Made by a program: the position numbers and the translations under genes
DNA from: Candidatus Poseidonia sp.
Lineage (GTDB): Archaea; Thermoplasmatota; Poseidoniia; Poseidoniales; Poseidoniaceae
Direction of reading: 5' to 3'
DNA length: 64,000 nt
Assembly: GCA_016778305.1 (NCBI GenBank)
Contig: JADHPT010000007.1
Location: 34,427 to 98,426, forward strand
Part shown: piece by piece, positions 36,124-44,730 of the stretch
How the letters are laid out: each line of letters starts with the position of its first letter
How positions within the stretch are numbered: the stretch's first letter is position 1
The notes under the pieces: model-generated
What the model saw: only the letters and a program-made list of their open reading frames with translations
Database searches by the model: none
Told to the model about the DNA's origin: nothing

Positions 36124-37167
36124 TCAGAACTGAGAAGCACATACCTCAAGCAGGCGTTGAACGTCTTCATCGGTGATGTGAAGGTGGATGACAACCCGAA
36201 TATGAGTGGGAGAGATGTCGAAGACATCGATACCCGAGGCTGCAAGTATCTCTGCAACTTCTGAAGCAGGCCGCTGACATTCGACATAGACCATGTTGGT
36301 TTGGACCGTGTCTAAATCCACTGAGAATCCGTCCAATGAATTGAGTTCAGTCGCCACATAACTGGCTCGCTCATGATCTTCTTTGAGACGCTCAACGTGA
36401 TGGTCAAGTGCATACAGACACCCTGCTGCAAGGATGCCTGCCTGCCGCCAGCCTCCACCAAACATCTTGCGCCATCGATGGGCTTTGGCGATGAATTCAG
36501 AGGAACCTACGAGAACAGAACCAACGGGGGCTCCAAGGCCCTTTGAAAAACAAATTGAAACCGAATCATATGCTTGACACATTCGACCTACGTCCACGCC
36601 AGTTGCGATTGCTGCATTGAAGATTCGCGCCCCATCAACGTGGGTTTTGCAATCCATTGATGTCGCAACTTCGGCAATCGCATCAAGTGTTTCTAAGTCA
36701 TAGCAGGCCCCACCGCCAAGGTTGGACGTGTTTTCAACACACACCAAACTTCCATTGGGGTAGTGGCTTCCTGATCCGTCTGCTTTGCGGATTAATGCCT
36801 TGACTTGCTCTGGAGTCATGAGGCTCTTTTCCCCTTCTACCAGAGCGATGGAGGCGCCACAAAGGGCAGCGTAGCCGCCTCCTTCGTAACGGTAGATATG
36901 TGCCGTTTTATCACATACAATTTCATCGCCTGGGACCGTATGTGTCTTGAGAGCAATGGCGTTTGACATGGTACCTGATGCAATGAATAAACCAGCTTCT
37001 TTTCCAAACATTTCTGCAACGCGCTCTTGCAATTCGATAACGGTCATGTCGTCACCGAGAACATCGTCGCCCACGGGGGCGTTCATCATGGCTTCACGCA
37101 TGGCTTTGGTTGGCTGAGTCACCGTATCCGAACGAAAATCAATGCGGGATGATGGGTGTTCGCGCAT
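36124..37167 (-). CDS. ltaE: Low-specificity threonine aldolase
   Basis: PLP enzyme splitting L-threonine or allo-threonine into glycine and acetaldehyde. The 347 residues match family length. Motifs include FRSDTVTQPT near residue 10, GDDVLGDDMTVIELQ near 33, the phosphate-binding ASGTMSNAIA near 63, HIYRYEGGG near 88, VENTSNLGGG near 145, DGARIFNA near 178 and the PLP lysine in SICFSKGLGAPVGS near 207. Catalytic residues look complete. ATG 37167 is the first methionine. It sits 40 bp after the Pth2 gene in a long minus-strand operon; no functional connection with tRNA genes is apparent beyond glycine supply. Phenylserine or other beta-hydroxy amino acids could also be substrates. Confidence 0.93.
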   Translation of the reverse strand: MREHPSSRIDFRSDTVTQPTKAMREAMMNAPVGDDVLGDDMTVIELQERVAEMFGKEAGLFIASGTMSNAIALKTHTVPGDEIVCDKTAHIYRYEGGGYAALCGASIALVEGEKSLMTPEQVKALIRKADGSGSHYPNGSLVCVENTSNLGGGACYDLETLDAIAEVATSMDCKTHVDGARIFNAAIATGVDVGRMCQAYDSVSICFSKGLGAPVGSVLVGSSEFIAKAHRWRKMFGGGWRQAGILAAGCLYALDHHVERLKEDHERASYVATELNSLDGFSVDLDTVQTNMVYVECQRPASEVAEILAASGIDVFDISPTHIRVVIHLHITDEDVQRLLEVCASQF

Positions 37168-37207
37168 GGGGTTGGCTCCACGCCCTCCTTCATCAAGTCC
37201 ATGTTCT

Positions 37208-37630
37208 TCAAAGAAGTTTCAAATCACCCGTGAGAAGGTCGAGAACGTCTTCGTCATAGGGTCCTAAGGCGAGAACCGTTTGAGAGCCCTGAGGAATCTG
37301 TGTGTGGCCAGCATCACGAACAATAAGAGAGGGAATTGAGCGCCGTATTGCTTGTTCCTGAAGTTCATTCATGACTTCATCGCCGGGAACTTTCACACAG
37401 ATTTTTTTCTGGCCAGTCGCCAACCAAGCATCGACGTGTTGTGGGTGACTCACGCCGGTTTTGAGAAGTGCTTCAACTGAAGCATGACCTACTTGAGCAG
37501 CAAGTTTGCCCTTCCCCATTTTCAGGCCTTGATTTACAACGCAAACCAATTTCACAGATGTCCCAGAGAATCGAGACGAAGGGCGTGGCGCTGTGAGCCG
37601 ATGAAGAAAAGAACGCAGTCCCATCATCAT
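37208..37630 (-). CDS. pth2: Peptidyl-tRNA hydrolase, archaeal type (Pth2)
   Basis: Releases peptidyl-tRNAs that drop off the ribosome. The family core runs from about residue 25 to the end: VKLVCVVNQGLKMGKGKLAAQVGHASVEALLK, then GQKKICVKV, DAGHTQIPQGSQTVLALGP and the closing LTGDLKLL, which is the family signature end. An N-terminal basic extension of about 24 residues (MMMGLRSFLHRLTAPRP) is extra; three consecutive ATGs leave the exact start open. The catalytic-type Lys/His/Asp positions remembered for Pth2 appear present. It lies 3 bp downstream of a second Pth2-like gene, a tandem paralogue arrangement. Confidence 0.92.
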   Translation of the reverse strand: MMMGLRSFLHRLTAPRPSSRFSGTSVKLVCVVNQGLKMGKGKLAAQVGHASVEALLKTGVSHPQHVDAWLATGQKKICVKVPGDEVMNELQEQAIRRSIPSLIVRDAGHTQIPQGSQTVLALGPYDEDVLDLLTGDLKLL

Positions 37631-37633
37631 CCC

Positions 37634-37996
37634 TCAGCATGTCTCAAGGTGGCCAACGAGGCGATCGATGGAGCGACGGGGTCCTAACAGCCCCAAAACG
37701 GTCACCGTGCCTGGGGGAACTTCGGTGTGCCCTGCATCCTTGACCAGGTGCCAAATAATACCGTGCGCGAGATCAGCAACAATCTCATCGAGTACGTTGA
37801 TATTTTGCGCATTGAGTACAATTTTGCGCCCGCCGTTTTCTCGCCACCCTTGGAAGAGGCGTTTGGACTGTCGCCGTGCAACAAGAGCGATTTCAACGGC
37901 TGCATGGGCGCATTGAGCGGCGGTTTTGCCCGTAGAGAGATTGAGATCTTCTCGAACAATGAGCGCCATGGTAGGAGCATTATCCGTTGATGACAT
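37634..37996 (-). CDS. Second, divergent Pth2-like protein (120 aa)
   Basis: A paralogue of the neighbouring Pth2. The aligned blocks are MALIVREDLNLSTGKTAAQCAHAAVEIAL (family: V-R-x-D-L-x-M-x-x-G-K-x-A-A-Q), NGGRKIVLNAQ, and VKDAGHTEVPPGTVTVLGLLGP, but it ends HLETC in place of the usual LKLL and loses the common M-x-x-G-K lysine context. The core length is normal. ATG 37996 is chosen; the longer open frame to 38116 would run deep into the ECF-S-like gene, which the chosen start already overlaps by 17 bp. It may hydrolyse a different peptidyl-tRNA, act on N-blocked aminoacyl-tRNA, or be regulatory; the sequence cannot decide. Confidence 0.78.
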   Translation of the reverse strand: MSSTDNAPTMALIVREDLNLSTGKTAAQCAHAAVEIALVARRQSKRLFQGWRENGGRKIVLNAQNINVLDEIVADLAHGIIWHLVKDAGHTEVPPGTVTVLGLLGPRRSIDRLVGHLETC

Positions 37997-38696
37997 GGTG
38001 CTCCACAACCGATTGGTCGAATGTATTGGACGATTCCAAACCGCCAAGTTGGCGATAAACGAAGGGGCCAAACCAAACGGCAAATGCGAGATTGCCCAAT
38101 GCATGCAGAATGTCAAAGGGAATACCGTGGGCGAGGTAGATGGCGAAATCGGTCAAACCCATCCCTGGCGTGAGGATCGAAAGCGAGGCAATAACGTCGA
38201 AGAGGAGGGCAGACCCAATGACAGCAAGGTAGAGTTGTCCGTGGTTGAAATCACCGTTCTTCGTGAGTGAAAGGCGTGAGCCTAAAACAGCCACGGCACT
38301 CCAACCTGCTGCTTGGAACAAAGTCCACCATCCATCTCCGATGAGCATATTGGAAAGGAGCGTTACCAGAATGGCGAAGGCAACGCCTCGACGCGCCCCG
38401 AGTTGAGCGCCGACCAGAAGGGCTGCTACCGTGACGGGTTGGACGTTGGGAACTGGTTGCATGAAGACTCGAAGAGCGGTAACAGCAACCACCATCGTTC
38501 CGAGGAGGCCCGCATCATAGCGAGTGGAGCGGGGTGCAGTGATCAAAAAGGCGAAGGCCAAGGTCACCAAAGCGACATCAATGACCGCATCGGCAACAGG
38601 TGTCAATTCGGGCCCGTGGACACCGAATGCTTGGAACATAAACGAGCCGAGGAGGGCGGCCTCCTTGAGGATTCCCTCCCTCAGACCACGCGCCAA
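37980..38696 (-). CDS. ECF-transporter S-component-like membrane protein
   Basis: A 238-residue integral membrane protein with about six helices. The helices and loops (VTALRVFMQPVPNVQPVTVA, ALLVGAQLGARRGVAFAILV, SNMLIGDGWWTLFQAAGWSA) follow the S-component pattern, in which a G-A-x-x-G-x-R/K-x-G-x-x loop precedes a membrane re-entry rich in Gly and Trp. Such proteins bind a vitamin and use a shared ATPase module. The start is uncertain: TTG 38696 gives MARGLREGIL and overlaps the preceding stop by 16 bp, and ATG 38639 would cut the first helix. No EcfA/EcfT genes lie nearby, so energising subunits must be elsewhere. Coupling to the DUF4430-like surface protein upstream suggests corrinoid or another cofactor as substrate (inference). 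Confidence 0.6.
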   Translation of the reverse strand: MARGLREGILKEAALLGSFMFQAFGVHGPELTPVADAVIDVALVTLAFAFLITAPRSTRYDAGLLGTMVVAVTALRVFMQPVPNVQPVTVAALLVGAQLGARRGVAFAILVTLLSNMLIGDGWWTLFQAAGWSAVAVLGSRLSLTKNGDFNHGQLYLAVIGSALLFDVIASLSILTPGMGLTDFAIYLAHGIPFDILHALGNLAFAVWFGPFVYRQLGGLESSNTFDQSVVEHHVING

Positions 38697-40342
38697 TGAA
38701 GAATTGTTGTTGCTTCAATGCTTGCAGAATCAATCGCTACGACACCACGTTCTCCGTCGACAAAGTATTCCCACCCTCCACCGCTTTGTCCGTCGATAGA
38801 GGCGAGGTAGGGGCCGAGGTCCGTCTGCTCAATCTCCGCAGAGAGATTGGCCTCTTCCAAAGCGGCTTGGGTTAACGACTCAACGCTTTCATGACCCAAG
38901 AATCCTCCAAGCGTTAGGTTGTTTTCATCTCCAAAGTCAAAGACCACAACTTGTGTTCCAAGCCATGCTTCTGGCCACGAGGAATCCCAGGATTCCTGGG
39001 CCGTTGGTTCATTCACTCCAGGCAGCTTTTCGGACCATTGCTGAGCTACATCAGGGAGCAACAGAAGCGACAAAGAAAGCACCATGATGGCAAAGAGACG
39101 CAGCCCCCACTCACTTCCATTTGAACGAGCAATGATTGCGAGCAGTGTGGAAAAGATGACGATCAGCATGGCTCCCAAGAACGCAGTCCAATCATAGCCT
39201 GCAACCATATCTGCTGGGGGCAGAGAGCTCGTGTGAGCCATAAGCCACCCCGCATCATTACCAAGGAACAGGGATGAAGTTCCAAAGGCTGGAGCCGCCG
39301 TACCGTAGCCATCATGAACCGTCGAGAAGGTTGAATTCGACAGGAAACGCCCCTGCGTGTCAACCTCAATGACCAACCATCCGCCTTCGGGAGTGTTGAT
39401 GGGCGCGTAGATTTGAGAAGACGGTGCCCAACTGAATTCTCCGTTCATGGTGCTTTCAACTTGGTCTTTGATGACACAGGTGGCTTCACAGAGAACACTC
39501 GTGATGCTGGTACTGTCCCCAAATATGGACAGATTTCCTCGCTGAATTGGAATGGCGGGAGAAGGCCCCGAAGTGAGAAGCGTGGTGGTGGCCAATGTAC
39601 TGGTTTCAAGATGCATGATCTTGCTTTCCAGGGGATATTGTACGTGGACGAGTAAACCTGTATCGACAGTCAGCGGTGCGTGGCGGATTGAGCCCCCAAG
39701 ATCTACGGAAGGTCCGAGACTTCCGTTTCGAGTCACCATCCACAAACGGCCTTGTTCGTCCCCCTGCCAATAGCCCTCGGAGGTTGCGAGGACTCCATTC
39801 CTCCATCCGAGGGAAAGATTCGTTGAGAAGTCCAATGCTCCGTTAGAGAGACAATGGCGCTGCATTCCATTCCTGGTTGGGACGATAACATGGTCTTCGT
39901 CCAGAGCCATGGCTCCAGTGATACCCCATCCGTTGACGGGGGAAGTTGCAGACCACACGCGTGACCCGTTGGATGGGTGAACCGCTTCAATCACGCCATC
40001 AGCCCAACCGATCAACAAGAGGTCGGGCCAGTTCCCGCATTCACCTTGACCGCTAGGGACGGCTTGCAGGGGAGAGAGGTCGTGCTGGATCGTTGTGATA
40101 CTTGTCCGGTTCCAACGTTCAATCCCTTCGGAGGTGAACGAGAACACCTGGGGGCGCTCTTCAGCCGTCCAGAATCCAGAGGTGCGAACAAAGAGATGCT
40201 CGTTGAACATCACCGGAGAGGTAGTGATGTAACCCTCTCCCAAGTCCACTTGCCATTCCATCGACCACTCTTCGCCAGCCGTATTGAAGGGGAGCAGGAG
40301 AAGAAGCGTGGTTGCAATCAAGAAGGTGCTTGCAAAACGCAT
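38681..40342 (-). CDS. Surface protein with PQQ-like propeller, two membrane helices and a C-terminal DUF4430-like domain (553 aa)
   Basis: Signal peptide at residues 1-22 (FLIATTLLLLLPFNTAGEE). Residues about 25-370 form repeats of a PQQ-like beta-propeller (DLLLIGWADGVIEAVHPSNG; GYWQGDEQGRLWMVTRNGSL). Two membrane helices follow at about 385-402 and 412-430. Residues about 470-553, again outside, resemble DUF4430: LGGFLGHESVESLTQAAL, then GGGWEYFVDGERGVVAIDS and the end TTILHWRVV. DUF4430 is related to the C-terminal domain of transcobalamin/intrinsic factor, and is often seen near ECF S-components (family knowledge). It ends inside the start of the ECF-S-like gene and begins 4 bp after gatE, so it belongs to the mcm operon. 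A cofactor-capture role is inference. Confidence 0.65.
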   Translation of the reverse strand: MRFASTFLIATTLLLLLPFNTAGEEWSMEWQVDLGEGYITTSPVMFNEHLFVRTSGFWTAEERPQVFSFTSEGIERWNRTSITTIQHDLSPLQAVPSGQGECGNWPDLLLIGWADGVIEAVHPSNGSRVWSATSPVNGWGITGAMALDEDHVIVPTRNGMQRHCLSNGALDFSTNLSLGWRNGVLATSEGYWQGDEQGRLWMVTRNGSLGPSVDLGGSIRHAPLTVDTGLLVHVQYPLESKIMHLETSTLATTTLLTSGPSPAIPIQRGNLSIFGDSTSITSVLCEATCVIKDQVESTMNGEFSWAPSSQIYAPINTPEGGWLVIEVDTQGRFLSNSTFSTVHDGYGTAAPAFGTSSLFLGNDAGWLMAHTSSLPPADMVAGYDWTAFLGAMLIVIFSTLLAIIARSNGSEWGLRLFAIMVLSLSLLLLPDVAQQWSEKLPGVNEPTAQESWDSSWPEAWLGTQVVVFDFGDENNLTLGGFLGHESVESLTQAALEEANLSAEIEQTDLGPYLASIDGQSGGGWEYFVDGERGVVAIDSASIEATTILHWRVV

Positions 40343-40346
40343 GGAC

Positions 40347-42365
40347 TCACTCCATCACGGACTGAATGGCGGCACGTAACAAGGCACTGACTTCTTTTCC
40401 ATCTGCCCCGCCTGCTTCTTGCATGACAACACCCATGAGAGGGCCCATAGCGCCCATGCCTCGCTCCTTGACAAAGTCGAGGCGTTGTGCGATGATGCCT
40501 TCAATAATCTCAGCGAGTCCGGCAACATCTGCTGGAGCAAGTTCGTGAAGCTGGCAGTACTCAGCCAGTGAAGATGTGTTGACTTCGCCTCGTTGATAGG
40601 CCTCAAGGACGGTTTCGATATGTTCTCTTGAAAGCGTCCCGTCTTCTTTCATCGTGATGGCCATCACGAGGAAGAGCGGTTCTACATCATCGTGTGCGAG
40701 TAGCAAGGAAGCCCATGCTTTAGCAGGTATCTGACTTGCGTGTTCAACAAAAATGTCATCAAGTTCACGGGCCAACATCTGAGAGGCTTGATCTTCTGAG
40801 ATCGAATATTCACTGAGGCGGTTTCCTCGAACCTCATCTGACATGGGAAGGTTGGCGCAGATATCTTCCCAATGGCTGCTATTGAGCATTTGAGGTGGTA
40901 TGTCGGTTTCAGGATACATACGGGAACGCCCAGGTAGTGGACGCATGGGGGAGGTGGTGCCGTCGTCTGGGGCACCTTTCTTGATCACCACGTTTCGTAC
41001 TTCTTGTGGTATTCTGTGCCACGCAAGGCGGGCACGAGCGAGGACTGCTTCGAGAGCAAGTTGCGCTTGCCAGGATGGCGCACAACACAAGACAAAGGCG
41101 TCTTCGTCATCTAAATTCATGTCCTTACGAACGGCTTTGACTTCCTCAGGTCCAATCCCGTAGGCTGGTAATTCGTCCGAGTGAAAGATGCCTTTGACGC
41201 CCGCAAGTTTCGCCGCTCCTGCTAATTCCCTACCGAGCCGGGGGAGCTGGGCGCCGTCCTCGTCCAGAGTTTTCACGCCCAGACGCCCAGCCATTCCTGG
41301 CAGAGGTAGTCCGAGCATCAGGGCTCCTGAGGAAAGACTCTGCTGCACCATGGATGACTGGCATGCCGAGAAGGCATCTGTTAGGTCGTGAATCGAAAGA
41401 GGGAGGTGGGATGCTACCTGCGCTCGAACTGAATCCTCAGTAGCCTCATCGTCGTCTGACCGATGCGTTGGCAGCGGGGGCAGATCAAGAAGCCCTCTCA
41501 AGTCATTTGAAAGGCGGTAAAAGTGCAGCTGTCGAGCCATTTCTAATCGAATGATTCGGGGAATCCATGCCAGGTCTTGACACCCTTTGATCTCCACACG
41601 GTCGCCGGCCCCAATGGATACGTTCAGATCTTGGCGAATGCTTCCAAGGCCTCTTCGGACTCTTCGGGTTTGCCTTAAAACGCGCCCGAGGGCAATCGCC
41701 GTTACTTTGGCGTGGTCTGGAGATGTGATGTCGGGCGCCGTTGCGATTTCAATAAGCGGCAAACCAAGACGGTCTAAGTTGTAGATTACCTGCTGCCCAC
41801 CTTCAACATCAACGGTGTCAAGTTTACGCGCGCTGTCCTCCTCAAGGCACAAGACGTCCATTCCGACGGGTCCACCATCCGTCTGGAGGATTCCGGCAGT
41901 TGCAATCAGAGATGTTCTCTGAAAGCCGCTGGTATTCGAGCCGTCAACAACCGTCTTTCGCATGGTCTGGACGGTTGAGACAGGTTGTGCGGAAAGCAAG
42001 GCTGCGACGGTGAGGGAGATGTCGAGGGCGGACGGGTCCAAGGCCAATGGAGGTTGCTCGTCCAGTTCAATGAGTCCTGAATTGGGTGTTTGAACGTAAA
42101 CAAAAGAACGGTTTCGTTTTGATTCAAAGCGTGCGGCGACATCGATGGCTCCGCCTTCACCACGAGCAGCCCGTAATTTCCGATTGTAGCGAGGCCACGC
42201 TTCTGGGATGGTGTCGATGGTCACGTCGTAGAGTTCTCCGGTTTGACGGGAGTGCAATTTCCCCGTTGCAAGTTGTTGATGGACCTCAATGCCACACATG
42301 AAGCCGAGGGCTTCGGGGTCCAATTCTTCTGGCCGGGTGATGTCGCCTTGCGGTTCACCGGCCAT
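40347..42365 (-). CDS. gatE: Glutamyl-tRNA(Gln) amidotransferase subunit E
   Basis: With GatD it converts Glu-tRNA(Gln) to Gln-tRNA(Gln); GatE is archaea-specific. The 672 residues contain GFMCGIEVHQQLATGKLHS near residue 24, YVQTPNSGLIELDE, MRKTVVDGSNTSGFQRT near 137, LCLEEDSARKLD near 170, YNLDRLGLPLIEIATAP near 190, QDLNVSIGAGDRVEIKG near 245, a GAD-type insert in the middle and the tRNA-binding GatB/Yqey domain at the C-terminus (QRLDFVKERGMGAMGPLMG). All standard parts appear present. The ATG at 42365 lies 48 bp after the mcm stop. GatD is not in the window. One of the strongest archaeal markers here. Confidence 0.96.
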   Translation of the reverse strand: MAGEPQGDITRPEELDPEALGFMCGIEVHQQLATGKLHSRQTGELYDVTIDTIPEAWPRYNRKLRAARGEGGAIDVAARFESKRNRSFVYVQTPNSGLIELDEQPPLALDPSALDISLTVAALLSAQPVSTVQTMRKTVVDGSNTSGFQRTSLIATAGILQTDGGPVGMDVLCLEEDSARKLDTVDVEGGQQVIYNLDRLGLPLIEIATAPDITSPDHAKVTAIALGRVLRQTRRVRRGLGSIRQDLNVSIGAGDRVEIKGCQDLAWIPRIIRLEMARQLHFYRLSNDLRGLLDLPPLPTHRSDDDEATEDSVRAQVASHLPLSIHDLTDAFSACQSSMVQQSLSSGALMLGLPLPGMAGRLGVKTLDEDGAQLPRLGRELAGAAKLAGVKGIFHSDELPAYGIGPEEVKAVRKDMNLDDEDAFVLCCAPSWQAQLALEAVLARARLAWHRIPQEVRNVVIKKGAPDDGTTSPMRPLPGRSRMYPETDIPPQMLNSSHWEDICANLPMSDEVRGNRLSEYSISEDQASQMLARELDDIFVEHASQIPAKAWASLLLAHDDVEPLFLVMAITMKEDGTLSREHIETVLEAYQRGEVNTSSLAEYCQLHELAPADVAGLAEIIEGIIAQRLDFVKERGMGAMGPLMGVVMQEAGGADGKEVSALLRAAIQSVME

Positions 42366-42413
42366 GCTCCTGCGAGGCGCTCACCCTTCATGAGCCAAAC
42401 CCTTGAACAGGCT

Positions 42414-44543
42414 TCAAACAACCTGTAAGGTATCATACCCGGAAGGACGCATCATTCGCCCGTCTCGACACAATTTATCGATGATATCCTCGGCTTTGCT
42501 TCGTGAGATGTCTTGTCGTTCAGCCTCGGTCAAGACATCCAAGAGTTGGGCGTTATTGCCGGATTGATTTTGCAAGGTTGAAACGATGTCGATGATAATT
42601 TTCTCTTGATTACGAACTTTCCCTTTCTTTCCTGATTCAATCGTGGTCAGGTCAAAGTTTTCGCCCATCAATTCGTGACGCCATGTCTCAGTTAAGCGGA
42701 CTGCTCGCTGAGCGTCCTCAACGGTCGCGATGTCGACAAGTCGAATCCGAGCGCTGGCTTCTGCCAGTCGTGAAAGAGCTTCCAATGACCGGGCTGTGAT
42801 CGCTACGCTATCGGATGAATCGCCACCTTGCTTTCGTGTTTTGACATAGTAGGCTACGATGTGTGCCCTGGCTTCATCACTCAACTTTGGGTGGAAATTT
42901 CGCTTGGAGAAGGCCACATATTTGCGCAGCACTTCCCTCGGTAAAATCTGGTACTTACCGTTGACTTTGACAGCTTTTTTATTCGCTGCCGCATCTCTCG
43001 AGGGATGGGGGATGGTGCCGTCGCTCACCAGTAATTCGCTCTTCCCGTTGGATCGATTTTGGATGATGTGTTTGGCGATTTTCTCATCGCTTGATTCATC
43101 GGGAGTATCGGTCATCAACCAGATGATATCGAACCGTGAAATGAGCGGTGGGGCCAAATTGATTTGCGAGGTAAAGGGTACGTCGCTGACTGGCTCAAAA
43201 CGACCACTTGTCGGGTTGGCTGCGGCCAATACTGCACAACGCGTTCGCAGACTTGCATTGATGCCTGCTTTGGATATGGAAATGCTCTGTTGTTCCATGG
43301 CCTCGTGCATACTGGAGCGGTCTGCCGTGTTCATTTTGTCGAATTCATCAATGGCAGCAAGGCCAAGGTCGGCCAGTACAAGTGCGCCCGCTTCAAGCGT
43401 CCATCGGCCATCTGCAGCAGCGTCTTGAACCGCTGCTGCGGTCAATCCTGCGGCTGAAGCAGATTGCCCTGAAGTGAAGCGTCCGCGGGGTGAAATGGTC
43501 GACATGTAGTGCAGGAGTTGGGATTTGGCCACTCCGGGATCGCCCATCAATAAAATATGGATATCACCGCGATTGCGAGTGCCGTCTTCATTGACTTGGG
43601 CTTCGCCTCCAAATAATTGCAACATGAGCGATTCTTTGATTCGCTCCATACCAAAGATTGAGGGCGCAATGCTGTTGGTGAGAAGGTTGTACACTTCGGG
43701 ATCGCGAGCAATTTCTTTGATCTCATTTTCTTCTTCTTCTGAAATACTGATTTCTTCGAGAGGGATGTTTTGTCGTTCAAGTGAATGAATTCGCAAAAAG
43801 ATATCAAACACCGGCGTGTCCTTTCCACCTTTACGCTGAGAACGAATGAAGAGTACGCCATTGGCTTTGACGCGGTCTCCGGGGTTGAGGCGCCCTGCGA
43901 GATCTTGTTCACCAATACAGATGATACGTTCGGGCTGAATGCCGCCTTTCATTTGCTCTGGTAATTCCTGTAGTTCAATGAATTGTGAATTGATCAAGAA
44001 AGAGGCTTGCTGCTGAAGCAAAAAGCGAGTCTGCCGTTTTGGTCGGCCGCATCCTCCGTCAATTTGGGAGCATTCGAGAGGTTCGATGAGTTCTTGTTCG
44101 TTCGGCTGATTGAGCTCTATCCTATGACCGCAAGCGACGCATTCGAACACGGCGGTGTAGAGTCGGGGACGAACGCCTGATATTTTTGTGGTCACTGCAT
44201 CGATGGCGATGAGCATCCCAATGTCATCGGCACGAAGTTGAGATACCGACCTCACTTGATCGCTGGGGAGGTGAATAATTCGAACAAAGGGCATGATATT
44301 TCCTTCACCTGCGTCGAGCAGAAATTGACGAAGGGCTTGATTGGCTGCAAGGAAATGATGTTCAGGATTTGCGAGGATGTCTTGGGCAAATTCGTGGTCG
44401 TAACCCTCCACTTCGCGGTATGATACATCCAGTGACCGATCGTCTGGCCACATTTTTGCGAGGTTGTGAACCGCCTCGGAATACTTGCCTTGGAGCAGGG
44501 AAGTCCATCGTGCGGGAAGGTCAAATTCTTGAATCGCTGCCAT
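42414..44543 (-). CDS. mcm: Replicative helicase MCM
   Basis: Hexameric ATPase that unwinds DNA at forks. The 709-residue protein has the N-terminal domain with a zinc site (FECVACGH, LECSQIDGGCG, residues about 135-170), AAA+ Walker A GDPGVAKSQLL near 330, Walker B LVLADLGLAAIDEFDKM near 391, the arginine finger SRFDIIW near 471, and a C-terminal winged-helix region. ATG 44543 (MAAIQEFDLPAR) with GGTGAATACG upstream is chosen; the frame extends to 44633 without support. No intein interrupts it. It heads the minus-strand run mcm-gatE-surface protein-ECF-S-pth2-pth2-ltaE-orphan. The spacer to the divergent esterase is about 187 bp and holds its promoter, which cannot be pinned down. Confidence 0.96.
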   Translation of the reverse strand: MAAIQEFDLPARWTSLLQGKYSEAVHNLAKMWPDDRSLDVSYREVEGYDHEFAQDILANPEHHFLAANQALRQFLLDAGEGNIMPFVRIIHLPSDQVRSVSQLRADDIGMLIAIDAVTTKISGVRPRLYTAVFECVACGHRIELNQPNEQELIEPLECSQIDGGCGRPKRQTRFLLQQQASFLINSQFIELQELPEQMKGGIQPERIICIGEQDLAGRLNPGDRVKANGVLFIRSQRKGGKDTPVFDIFLRIHSLERQNIPLEEISISEEEENEIKEIARDPEVYNLLTNSIAPSIFGMERIKESLMLQLFGGEAQVNEDGTRNRGDIHILLMGDPGVAKSQLLHYMSTISPRGRFTSGQSASAAGLTAAAVQDAAADGRWTLEAGALVLADLGLAAIDEFDKMNTADRSSMHEAMEQQSISISKAGINASLRTRCAVLAAANPTSGRFEPVSDVPFTSQINLAPPLISRFDIIWLMTDTPDESSDEKIAKHIIQNRSNGKSELLVSDGTIPHPSRDAAANKKAVKVNGKYQILPREVLRKYVAFSKRNFHPKLSDEARAHIVAYYVKTRKQGGDSSDSVAITARSLEALSRLAEASARIRLVDIATVEDAQRAVRLTETWRHELMGENFDLTTIESGKKGKVRNQEKIIIDIVSTLQNQSGNNAQLLDVLTEAERQDISRSKAEDIIDKLCRDGRMMRPSGYDTLQVV

Positions 44544-44730
44544 CGTATTCACCGCCGGAGACACTGCGATATCTGCAACGGTTCTTAATGACTTAGACGC
44601 GAAGGAAGCACCCCCCGCCTTCCACTGGAACAATCATGCTTCACAGGCCTTCATTTTGTCCCCCATCATATGTCCATTGGAATATCGCCGTGACCGCAGA
44701 GGCCTTGAAGAGCAGCGTGCATGGCTCGCC

